A stretch of 64,000 nt of DNA from an uncultured Christensenellaceae bacterium (lineage in GTDB: Bacteria; Bacillota; Clostridia; Christensenellales; Borkfalkiaceae). The notes under the pieces are model-generated. The model did not search any database. It was not told where the DNA came from and worked only from the letters and a program-made list of their open reading frames with translations. Where the stretch lies: assembly GCA_910587005.1 (NCBI GenBank), contig CAJULB010000003.1, forward strand, positions 1-64,000, written 5' to 3'. Below are positions 23,201 to 30,028 of this stretch, piece by piece. A program made the translations under genes and the position numbers. Within the stretch, counting starts at the first letter, position 1. Each line of letters begins with the position of its first letter.

Positions 23201-25813
23201 GGTAAAATTCTCAAAGGCAGAATTTACGGCAGCAGTACGGGCGATTACTGGACGGAGCTTTCTTCCGTCAGCTGGGCGAATAACGAAAGCTTGAAATCTG
23301 CGGAATTTGCGGACAATACTTTAAAACTCAAATATATTAAGATTGTCGGCGAGCAATGCTCGGGCAGCAGAAGCTTTATTGCGGGCAGAATGTTCAACTT
23401 CTATCATAATGAAGAAGCTTCGGCAAACCCCAACCCCGTTGCGGGAATAGAATTTGACAAAACGGTTATGACAAACGGCAACGTAACCGTTACGCTTGTA
23501 AATCCCAGCACAAGCATTATAGTAACCAACAACAGCGGCAGAACAAACTATACTTTTACTGAAAACGGCAGTTTCACATTCGAGTTTAAGGATATAAACG
23601 GCTTGACCGGCAGCGCTACCGCCGAGGTTGACTGGATAGACAAAACCTTGCCAACAGCCACTGCAACATACAGCACCACGGATAAGACGAAAAACAACGT
23701 CACCGTGACGCTGACGTTCAATAAGGCCGTTGTTGTAAACAACAACGGCGGTAAAAACACTTATACGTTCACCGCAAACGGACAGTTTACTTTCTACTTT
23801 ACGGATATGGCGGGCAATCAAAATACGTATACCGCGGAAGTTTCAAACATATTTAAGGATGCCCCCAAAATTCAAAAGACAGAATACAGTACTACGGAAC
23901 CGACAAACGGCGACGTAACCGTCACATTCTATTTTGACAGACCGGTAAAATATTACAGCGATACGGTATTTTCTACAACGTATTCGTATACGTTCACTAA
24001 TAACGAAACAAGAATATTTGCTTTCCGCGACGAACTGGGTAATCCTCTAAGCAAACAGATAAGTATCAGCAATATAGATAAAACCGCCCCGAAAGGCACA
24101 ATTTCTTACAGTACCGTAAATAAAGCGAATAAGGTTATAGCCTATATAAGCTTTAACGAGGACAACGTAACCGTATTGAACAACGGCGGTTCAAGCGCGT
24201 ACACGTTTACGCAGAACGGCACTTTCACTTTTGAATTTGCCGACAGAGCGGGCAACAAGGGCAAGTCAACCGCAACCGTAAGCTGGGTTGACGCAAGCGT
24301 TGCCGCGCCCGAAATAAGGTACAGCGCCTCGGCGGTAACAAATCAGGACGTAACCGCTTCGCTTGTGGTAAACGGAAGCGTTTTGCAGACGCATACCTTT
24401 ACCGAAAACGGAAGCCATACGTTCAGCTATACCTTAAACGGTGAAAATCTTACCGCAACGGCGTTTGTCAGCTGGATAGATAAAACCGCGCCTACGGCAA
24501 CAATCAGTTACAGTACGCAGAACTGGACGAAAGTAGACGTAACCGCAACGGTAATGTTCGACGAATCTGACGTTGAAATTATAAATAACAACAAATCCAA
24601 CAGCTACACGTTTGATAAAAACGGTACGTTCGTTTTCAGGTACAGGGATAAAGCTGGCAACGAAGGCGGGATTGAGGCAAGGGTAAGCTGTATTTACAAA
24701 AAACTTGCCGTTCCCGTAATTCAGTACAGTACCGAAGAACTCACCAACAGCGACGTTACCGTAAGCATAACCGATTTTGTTATGGACGATATTTTCGACG
24801 AGTCGTCGTTTGCAATTTACAAAAAGTCCATTACGGTTACAAGTAATTTCGGCAGTAAATCATATACTTTTACGGAGAACGGAAGTTTCACGTTCAGCTA
24901 TTACGACGGAGCCGGCAATGTCGGCAGTAAAACCGTAACGGTAGACTGGATAGACAAGGACGCGCCCATTGCTACAATAGATTACAGCAATTACGATATT
25001 ACGCGCGGGCCTGTTACGGCGGTTATAAACTTTTACGAGCCAAACGTTACCATTACGAACAATTCGGGACTGAACAGTTTTGAATTCGACGATAACGGAA
25101 GCTTCACTTTCACGTTTGCAGACGCGCTCGGCAATGTCGGTTCGGCAACGGCAATCGTAAACTGGATAAATAAAAATCTGCCCGTAGTCAGCGTCAGCTA
25201 CAACCTTACAGAAAAAACCGACAAGGACGTTGTGGTTACTATCGGGTTTGATAAGGAGGACGTTGTTATCGTCAATAACGAGGGCAAGTCAACCTATACT
25301 TTTACGGAAAACGGCAGTTTCACCTTTGAATACGTTTACGACGGAAATGCTTTTGCAAGCGAAACGGTGGAAGTAGACTGGATAAAAAAGACGGTTTTCA
25401 TAAAGTATTACGACGGCGCGCTGTTAAAGGAGGACGTAATCGCTTACGGTTCTGGCTATCAGGTCTTATATACGCCCGAAAATACGGACGGTAAAGTTTT
25501 CAGCCACTGGGTCGGCGCAGACGGAGCTATCTATTACGAGGGCGATATTCTCAGCCCCGAGGACGATTTGACGCTTACCGCCGTATACGAAAAAACGGAC
25601 GACAACGGTAACGATAACGACAATGATAACGATAATGATAATAACGGCGGCGGCGATAATAATAACGGCGGAAACAACGGCTCGTCGGACGGTGAAAACA
25701 AACCTAAAAAATCCAACGCGGGGTTGATTGCGGGAATTATCATAGCGGTTTTGGTTGTTGCGGCAGGCGCTGCAACGGCGGTAATTATAGTTATTAAAAA
25801 GAAAAAGCAGTAA
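20285..25813 (+). CDS. Giant cell-surface lipoprotein with Ig-like repeats
   Basis: A 1842-residue protein. GTG 20285 is chosen because GGAG lies at normal spacing; it gives a lipoprotein signal MKILSNTKKFIITLLF ending LATVMAC. The N-terminal 800 residues hold a possible transglutaminase/cysteine-peptidase core: Cys501 in GGVCWN, His530 in VEHVAY, Asp551 in LTNDVFGW. A discoidin/CBM32-like domain follows (about 905-1050, NIIDGNYNTRWHSEW). Nine Ig-like repeats of about 68 residues come next, each with YTFTENGSFTFEF and a closing WIDK. A Listeria-Bacteroides-type repeat (FSHWVGADG), an Asp/Asn-rich linker and a C-terminal membrane helix plus KKKKQ end it. It probably binds or processes host or diet glycoproteins outside the cell; that is inference. 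Confidence 0.8.
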   Translation: MKILSNTKKFIITLLFVVLLATVMACVDVNVNGSDKYGNVTNGANGSVVSGAVTADEAKTCTYLSDITGKCQPNGYLPYGVVADKTDKGAKLSVKVDGSAMYFDKGLYTPTPKSVIYDISGLNYRYFFSNIAVQSGTSANGRVLFGVDLSNSATGGWVNKYTSAEMTSNDSAKQVRIEVGEYKYIRIRADFAEGTRITAAAVWADAKFTDSETNEIEYLVKSVDEYDNLIKTKYADADLSDSAFELALLQRNYVSKFGTNGHITLHNYIKSSAQNAQAFSWLFDNLDVLRMYTTGGTPDNTNIYLKNNTYNPASWSNSLKVLTNLYSVYKDDLNDNTITDTGKRRGDIYQKMMISISLTYSKRVRFWIYDIGPDNTLNKTDNDSNAIDRYAAFKKIWLAGKLDNAVFENIEVEEMRYIMTTLLPDNEIEWLLDYWKWKGTKGPYSLMKYLFAYEFWSGAPHLYDPAKKDYYYEKYRLDGYGIEYKKYYTHAWMMFETGGVCWNMSNIGSNMTAVWGHPSTPLGQSGYVEHVAYADYYINKNGDGYWALTNDVFGWVNTNFRNFNNLGSAGGWYTLRAMNDWGTGSYTTTHSGTYLLLAQAAINDFENYEKAKELTLLAEVYGNDLVKQEQIYRKALAVQKFNLDAWLGLINNYIAQNKSGDEFIELAREVADSLKYYPLPMYDMLRLIGKHASAPEHKAVLSMIQADALTAASKATEGQVLQSNVTRTMANYLLGKVDTEVATFEFDGDGGGALALGKMYATSTPTWEYSLDGGATWTVTDEKVILFTEEQINGISAGNDIKVHIVGTPRVEQNIYVIDITEFNAPNGFYVNDWENKIFGLDDTMDWRYQGDTVWTAYKRQQPDLFGDKKIEIRRRAAGTSFASDGVVYTLSSAGENNPNRRYIPVSNLSVYKVSSEATANQGHAANIIDGNYNTRWHSEWKGNDKERYIIIEFARQFVLTAMEYIPAGGGNGKILKGRIYGSSTGDYWTELSSVSWANNESLKSAEFADNTLKLKYIKIVGEQCSGSRSFIAGRMFNFYHNEEASANPNPVAGIEFDKTVMTNGNVTVTLVNPSTSIIVTNNSGRTNYTFTENGSFTFEFKDINGLTGSATAEVDWIDKTLPTATATYSTTDKTKNNVTVTLTFNKAVVVNNNGGKNTYTFTANGQFTFYFTDMAGNQNTYTAEVSNIFKDAPKIQKTEYSTTEPTNGDVTVTFYFDRPVKYYSDTVFSTTYSYTFTNNETRIFAFRDELGNPLSKQISISNIDKTAPKGTISYSTVNKANKVIAYISFNEDNVTVLNNGGSSAYTFTQNGTFTFEFADRAGNKGKSTATVSWVDASVAAPEIRYSASAVTNQDVTASLVVNGSVLQTHTFTENGSHTFSYTLNGENLTATAFVSWIDKTAPTATISYSTQNWTKVDVTATVMFDESDVEIINNNKSNSYTFDKNGTFVFRYRDKAGNEGGIEARVSCIYKKLAVPVIQYSTEELTNSDVTVSITDFVMDDIFDESSFAIYKKSITVTSNFGSKSYTFTENGSFTFSYYDGAGNVGSKTVTVDWIDKDAPIATIDYSNYDITRGPVTAVINFYEPNVTITNNSGLNSFEFDDNGSFTFTFADALGNVGSATAIVNWINKNLPVVSVSYNLTEKTDKDVVVTIGFDKEDVVIVNNEGKSTYTFTENGSFTFEYVYDGNAFASETVEVDWIKKTVFIKYYDGALLKEDVIAYGSGYQVLYTPENTDGKVFSHWVGADGAIYYEGDILSPEDDLTLTAVYEKTDDNGNDNDNDNDNDNNGGGDNNNGGNNGSSDGENKPKKSNAGLIAGIIIAVLVVAAGAATAVIIVIKKKKQ

Positions 25814-25837
25814 AATTTGCCGTAAGTATTAAAATCA

Positions 25838-25879
25838 CCCCGCCCGAAACGGCAAGAAAAACCGTTTCGGGCGGGGCTT
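25838..25879 (+). terminator. Terminator after the giant lipoprotein gene
   Basis: CCCCGCCCGAAACGG (25838-25852) and its exact complement (25862-25876) form a 15-bp stem with a nine-base loop, 25 bases after the stop codon. Confidence 0.85.
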
Positions 25880-25914
25880 ACAATATTATATCAAAGTTTT
25901 TTAAGGAGATAAAT

Positions 25915-26276
25915 ATGAGTTCATTCAAAGATTTACGCATAGTAGACAACTTTTACCAGACAAGCGCGTTCTTTCCCATGCCCACTATTCTTGTCGGCAC
26001 CGTTTCGGAAAAAGGAGCAACAAACCAAAGCCTTTCCCCGAAAAAATTCAGGCAAAGGAGGGCGACGTCAATTCCGTCAAATACGCGGCGAAGCGCATCG
26101 ACCCCGAAGTGACGTTTACCGACGAGGCGTGCGCAAAGCTTACCAAAATTCCCCGCATATTTTTAAAAGCCGCGCTTACGCAAATGGTGCAGATAGCCAA
26201 GGAGGAGGGCATTTCGGTAATCGACGGGCAAGCCCTTGAAATAATCAACGACAAGCGCCGTAAGGAAAAGAAATAA
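25915..26276 (+). pseudogene. Flavin reductase with internal deletion
   Basis: With a good AAGGAG site, the first 37 residues (SSFKDLRIVDNFYQTSAFFP, then MPTILVGTVSEKGATN) are the start of a clostridial flavin reductase. After ACAAACC the frame changes to PKPFPEKIQAKEGDVN and continues to TDEACAKLTKIPRIFLKAAL and INDKRRKEKK, which I take to be the C-terminal extension of the same family. About 150 codons of the FMN-binding core are missing and the two parts are in different frames. The gene is therefore broken, by a deletion that joined both ends. Confidence 0.75.
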
Positions 26277-26310
26277 ATTTTTTAGTGTGAAATTGCAATT
26301 GCCCGACCGC

Positions 26311-26437
26311 TTGTCATTCTGAGTACTTGATTTACTGTCATTCTTGGGTGCTTGGTTTACTGTCATTCTGAACGCAGTGAAGAATCTGATTGTCCCAACC
26401 GCTTGTCATTCTGAACGCAGTGAAGAATCTGATTGTC
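26311..26437 (+). repeat. Dispersed repeats, left side of the GIY-YIG gene
   Basis: Two full copies of TGTCATTCTGAACGCAGTGA plus AGAATCTGATTGTC, and two partial copies ahead of them (TGTCATTCTGAGTACTTGAT and TGTCATTCTTGGGTGCTTGG), stand in the same orientation. The last ends 15 bases before the start codon. Confidence 0.85.
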
Positions 26438-26452
26438 AAAAGAGGAATAAAT

Positions 26453-26731
26453 ATGAATTACTACGTCTATATTACTGCAAACAAGGACAATAAAACAATT
26501 TATATCGGTGTAACGGATAATTTGCCGCGGCGCATACACGAGCATAAAACAGGTTTGCATAACGGTTTTACAAAAAAGTATAACGTGGATAAACTTGTTT
26601 ATGCAGAACAATTTGAAGATATAAATTTTGCAATCAAGCGCGAAAAACAACTGAAAGGCTGGAAACGCGATAAAAAAGACGCGCTTATTTCGCAATCCAA
26701 TCCGGAATGGGAAGAATTGCAACCGTATTAA
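26453..26731 (+). CDS. GIY-YIG nuclease domain protein
   Basis: A 92-residue single-domain protein of the UvrC/YhbQ-like GIY-YIG group. The strand YYVYITANKDNKTIYIGVTD carries both signature tyrosine segments (YVY and YIG), RRIHEHK the conserved Arg and His, and EREK-like IKREKQLKGW the Glu of the active site. ATG 26453 is preferred (AGAGGA upstream); an upstream ATG at 26390 lies inside the repeat and would add 21 residues translated from it. Flanking copies of the dispersed repeat lie directly on both sides. The function of this branch is not known; nicking of structured DNA is plausible. Confidence 0.87.
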   Translation: MNYYVYITANKDNKTIYIGVTDNLPRRIHEHKTGLHNGFTKKYNVDKLVYAEQFEDINFAIKREKQLKGWKRDKKDALISQSNPEWEELQPY

Positions 26732-26739
26732 TATAGGTT

Positions 26740-26845
26740 TTGCGCTTTAACACACGTTGTAAACCAGTTTGAGATGCTTCGGCAAGCCTCAGCATGACAC
26801 TGTTCTGTCATTCTGAACGCAGTGAAGAATCTGATTGTCTTACGC
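26740..26845. repeat. Dispersed repeats, right side of the GIY-YIG gene
   Basis: One inverted-type unit (GAGATGCTTCGGCAAGCCTC then AGCATGACA) and one forward unit (CTGTCATTCTGAACGCAGTG then AAGAATCTGATTGTC). The GIY-YIG gene is thereby framed by repeat copies at both ends. Confidence 0.85.
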
Positions 26846-26900
26846 CGATAACAAAATCAACCCTACACGCCGTATTATAACGCCGCAAATTTTTATGCCG

Positions 26901-26929
26901 TTGACATTTTTTTGAAAAACGTATATAAT
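26901..26929 (+). promoter_or_regulatory. Sigma-A promoter of the LOG gene
   Basis: TTGACA (26901-26906), a 17-bp spacer and TATAAT (26924-26929) on the plus strand, both consensus hexamers, 53 bases before the start codon. Confidence 0.85.
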
Positions 26930-26981
26930 AATAGGGTACTGAAATTTCGGGACGCAGTAAAACACGGAGTAAAAACAAAAA

Positions 26982-27566
26982 ATGAAGATTTGCATTTTCG
27001 GCGCGGCGAGCGCGCATATAGACGAAATATATATAAAAAAGGTAGAAGATTTATCGCAAAAGCTTGCTAAGCGCGGGCACTCGCTTGTGTTCGGCGCGGG
27101 CGCGACGGGGCTTATGGGCGCGGCGGCGCGCGGTTTTAAAAAGGGAAATGGTTATATTCACGGCGTTATTCCCGAATTTTTCCGCGAAGAAAGCGTGGAA
27201 GTTATTTTCGGTGACTGCGACAAGCTTACTTTTACCGAAAATATGTCCGAACGCAAGCGCATAATGGAGGACGATTGCGACGCTTTCATAATCACCCCCG
27301 GCGGTATAGGCACGTTTGAGGAGTTTTTTGAAGTACTGACCTTGAAACAGCTCGGCAGGCACAAAAAAGCGATTGCGGTTTTCAATATAGAAAACTACTA
27401 CGACGGACTTGAAGATTTTATGAAGCAGGTTTACGAGCGTAAATTTATAAATTTCAAGTGTTACGAGATGTATTCGTACTTCGACACGGCGGAACAAATT
27501 ATAGACTATCTTGAAAATTACAAGCCTGACGGTACGCCGTGGCAAAAGCTGAAAATAGGCGACTGA
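26982..27566 (+). CDS. LOG family protein (TIGR00730)
   Basis: A 194-residue Rossmann-like protein. The family motif PGGxGTxxE appears as TPGGIGTFEEFFE, and SERKRIMEDDCDAFI carries the conserved RK. The N-terminal strand KICIFGAASAHID and GAGATGLMGAAARG complete the nucleotide site. Members are phosphoribohydrolases that release a base from nucleoside monophosphates (cytokinin-activating enzymes in plants); old annotations call them lysine decarboxylases. The bacterial substrate is unknown. Only nine bases separate it from the phosphatase gene, so the two probably form one operon. Confidence 0.9.
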   Translation: MKICIFGAASAHIDEIYIKKVEDLSQKLAKRGHSLVFGAGATGLMGAAARGFKKGNGYIHGVIPEFFREESVEVIFGDCDKLTFTENMSERKRIMEDDCDAFIITPGGIGTFEEFFEVLTLKQLGRHKKAIAVFNIENYYDGLEDFMKQVYERKFINFKCYEMYSYFDTAEQIIDYLENYKPDGTPWQKLKIGD

Positions 27567-27575
27567 GAGGACAAA

Positions 27576-28061
27576 ATGATTAACGTAGCTTTTGTCTGCC
27601 TCGGCAATATATGCCGTTCACCGATGGCGGAACTGATTTTCAAACAGCTTGTAAACGAGCGCGGGCTTTCGTTAAGCTTTAATATTTCCTCCTGCGGAAC
27701 CTCCGACTGCGAGGAGGGGAACCCGATTTATTATCCCGCGCAGAAAACGCTTTCCGCCCACAATATTGCGGGGAGCCATACCGCCCGCCAGATAACTTAT
27801 AAGGACATAAAAAACAACGACTATATTCTGGTTATGGACAGCAGTAATCTTTTGGATATTTTAAGGCTTACGTGCGGGGAATACGGCGAAAAGATTTTCA
27901 AGCTCTGTTCGTTCACTTCCCGCCCGCGCGACGTCGCCGACCCGTGGTACACGCGCGACTTTGAAAAAGCGTTCGCCGACATATATGACGGGTGCAAATG
28001 CTTTTTGGATTACATATTAAAGGAAAAAAGCGAAGCCCTCGGCTACGATAAAAGACACTGA
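27576..28061 (+). CDS. Low-molecular-weight protein-tyrosine phosphatase
   Basis: A 161-residue phosphatase. The P-loop CLGNICRSPMAE sits at the N-terminus, with the nucleophilic Cys and the Arg, and the acid loop DPWYTRDFEKAF provides the catalytic Asp and substrate-binding Tyr. The length is normal. It may act on tyrosine-phosphorylated proteins; there is no kinase gene nearby. The start ATG follows AGAGGAC and the gene directly follows the LOG gene. Confidence 0.92.
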   Translation: MINVAFVCLGNICRSPMAELIFKQLVNERGLSLSFNISSCGTSDCEEGNPIYYPAQKTLSAHNIAGSHTARQITYKDIKNNDYILVMDSSNLLDILRLTCGEYGEKIFKLCSFTSRPRDVADPWYTRDFEKAFADIYDGCKCFLDYILKEKSEALGYDKRH

Positions 28062-28093
28062 AAAGCCGTTAAAAATAATGTATAAAAAAATAA

Positions 28094-28127
28094 AACCGCT
28101 CCGCGTAATAAACGCGGGGCGGTTGTT
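28094..28127 (+). terminator. Terminator after the phosphatase gene
   Basis: AACCGCTCCGCGT pairs with ACGCGGGGCGGTT (one G-T pair) around AATAA at 28094-28124, followed by a short T run. It stands between convergent genes. Confidence 0.75.
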
Positions 28128-28180
28128 CAAAACGCGCCAAACAGCCATAAAAAGGCGCGCTTCAAAACCGTAATAAATAA

Positions 28181-29125
28181 TTAATTTTTCTGAACGGCGG
28201 TTTTTCCCGCAACGGCGGTCTGCGCCGAAAGGGTTTCCGTCTTTCTGTCTTTACCCATAAAGAACAGGGCAACCGTGCCGGGACCGGCGTGCGAGCCGGT
28301 GCATAAATCGTAGTACTCTATAATTACGTCCTTAACGCCGTACTGCGTTTTAAGGGTTTCCGCAAGGTAAAGCGCGTCTTCCTCGCAGTCCGCGTGCGCA
28401 ATGGCAACGGTTTGGTTTTCTATATTCACAGCGCGGGTTTTGCACGCTTCTAAAATGGCGGTAAGCGCCTTTTTTCTGCCCCGCTCCTTTGCGTAGAACG
28501 CTAACTTTGCGGGGGAACCGCCGTCCGCGCGTATGAGGGGCTTAATATTTAATATGGTGCCGGCAATCGCCGCCGCCGCGGAAATTCTTCCGCCCTTTTT
28601 CAAAAACTTCAAGTCGCCTACCGTAAGATAGCTGTTCAGCTTGTAAGCGTTAGTGTTAATCCACTTCGCGCACGCTTCCGCGCTTTCGCCCATATCCCTC
28701 AAATCGGCGGCTTTCAGCACAAGCAAGCCCTCGCCCAAGCTTGCGTTGGCGCTGTCGCAAACGTAAAGCTTACAGCGGGGGAACTGTTTTTCAAGCGTCT
28801 TTTTCGCTTCGATGGCCTGATTGTACGTTCCGCTTATTCCTGCCGAAATAGTAATAAAAACGGCGTCGCGCCCGCTTTGCATAGCGGGAGTAACCGCTTC
28901 GATTATGCGCTGTTCGTCTATAAGCGAGGTCTTAACGTCCGCGCCGTTTCTCAAATCCTCGTAAAATTTCTTTGCAGTCTGCGTGAAATCGCCGTTCGGC
29001 ACGTAACAAAGCCGTTCTTCGCCGTTCACAATGCAGGTGTAGGAAATTATATTAATATTGTGCTTTTCAATCAGTCCGTCGGGTAAGTTGGCGGAGGAAT
29101 CCGCAAAAATTTCAAATGTGTTCAT
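28181..29125 (-). CDS. DegV family fatty-acid-binding protein
   Basis: A 314-residue protein. The ATG at 29125 is chosen (MNTFEIFADSSANLP, GGAG upstream); the longer frame to 29284 has no ribosome binding site and an unnatural N-terminus. DSSANLP at the start, ISAGISGTYNQA and the final GSHAGPGTVALFFMG are family marks. DegV proteins (FakB type) bind a fatty acid in a buried tunnel and hand it to the kinase FakA for phospholipid synthesis. Neither fakA nor another lipid gene lies nearby. Confidence 0.92.
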   Translation of the reverse strand: MNTFEIFADSSANLPDGLIEKHNINIISYTCIVNGEERLCYVPNGDFTQTAKKFYEDLRNGADVKTSLIDEQRIIEAVTPAMQSGRDAVFITISAGISGTYNQAIEAKKTLEKQFPRCKLYVCDSANASLGEGLLVLKAADLRDMGESAEACAKWINTNAYKLNSYLTVGDLKFLKKGGRISAAAAIAGTILNIKPLIRADGGSPAKLAFYAKERGRKKALTAILEACKTRAVNIENQTVAIAHADCEEDALYLAETLKTQYGVKDVIIEYYDLCTGSHAGPGTVALFFMGKDRKTETLSAQTAVAGKTAVQKN

Positions 29126-29323
29126 AATTTTTAACTCCGTTTGCGTAAGCGTTTTAAAACCGCCTGCGCACTCTATACTATCATTATGCCTTATTTTCGC
29201 CAAAACACAACCTACTTGTACGATTTTGCATTCCACATATTGTTTCGGCAGGTAAACCGACATTTTTTGCAACTCTACCGCCAAAATTTCACACTCTACT
29301 CACAGTAGAATTGTATATTTTAG

Positions 29324-29352
29324 TTGTATTTTTCGGTAGAATGTGGTAAAAT
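29324..29352 (+). promoter_or_regulatory. Sigma-A promoter placed for a leaderless transcript
   Basis: TTGTAT (29324-29329), 17 bp and TAAAAT (29347-29352). The ATG at 29359 lies seven bases after the -10 box, at the expected start point, with no ribosome binding site between. Repeated GTAGAAT sequences at 29306 and 29336 could be operator half-sites. Confidence 0.7.
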
Positions 29353-29358
29353 TCACAT

Positions 29359-29991
29359 ATGGTAAACGATTTGAAGGAAAACATAGCCAAAAATCTGGTT
29401 GAATTGCGCACCCGCGCCAAGCTTACGCAGGTTCAGCTTGCCGATATGCTAAACTATTCGGATAAAGCCGTTTCCAAATGGGAGCGGGGCGAGGCGGTTC
29501 CCGATTTGCGCGTTTTGATACGGCTTTCGGAGATATACGGCATAACACTGGACGATATAGTCAAGGGTGAAACGGTCGCCCCTCAGGTTCAGCCCAAAAG
29601 ACGTATAAGCGGAGTGCGCGCGTTTATCGTTGCCATGGCGGCGGTGCTGGTTTGGTTTGTGGCAACGCTGGTTTTTATGCTGTTCTACTTCATAATTCCT
29701 ACGCAGGAATACGCTTACCTCGTGTTTGTGGTTGCGCCGTTGCCTACGGCAATAGTTTTTACGGTGTTTTCCGCGCTGTGGGGCAACAGACTTTCAAACG
29801 CGGTTGCAACCTCTTGCATTTTGTGGAGCTGCGCGCTTATACTTCACGTTTTTGTGTGGAAGTTCGCCCCGACGTTTAAGGAAATTTACTTTGTATGGAT
29901 AGTTTCGGCGGTATTCGAAATTCTGATTATTTTATGGTTTTCTTACAGATGGTTTGCGGCAAAGCTGTTTAAAAAACCGCATAAACAATAA
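29359..29991 (+). CDS. HTH regulator with membrane domain
   Basis: A 210-residue protein. Residues 8-66 are a Cro/C1-type helix-turn-helix (LRTRAKLTQVQLADMLNYSD, then KAVSKWERGEAVPDL). A basic linker (QPKRRISGVR) leads to four probable membrane helices: FIVAMAAVLVWFVATLVFML, a second from YAYLVFVVAPLPTAIVF, a third around CILWSCALILHVFVW, and a fourth at FVWIVSAVFEILIILWFSY. The regulator should be membrane-tethered and may sense envelope state. It lies alone, divergent from degV and ahead of gltX. Confidence 0.85.
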   Translation: MVNDLKENIAKNLVELRTRAKLTQVQLADMLNYSDKAVSKWERGEAVPDLRVLIRLSEIYGITLDDIVKGETVAPQVQPKRRISGVRAFIVAMAAVLVWFVATLVFMLFYFIIPTQEYAYLVFVVAPLPTAIVFTVFSALWGNRLSNAVATSCILWSCALILHVFVWKFAPTFKEIYFVWIVSAVFEILIILWFSYRWFAAKLFKKPHKQ

Positions 29992-30028
29992 AAAATAACC
30001 GCAAAAAGCTTGCGGATTTCCGGAGAAT

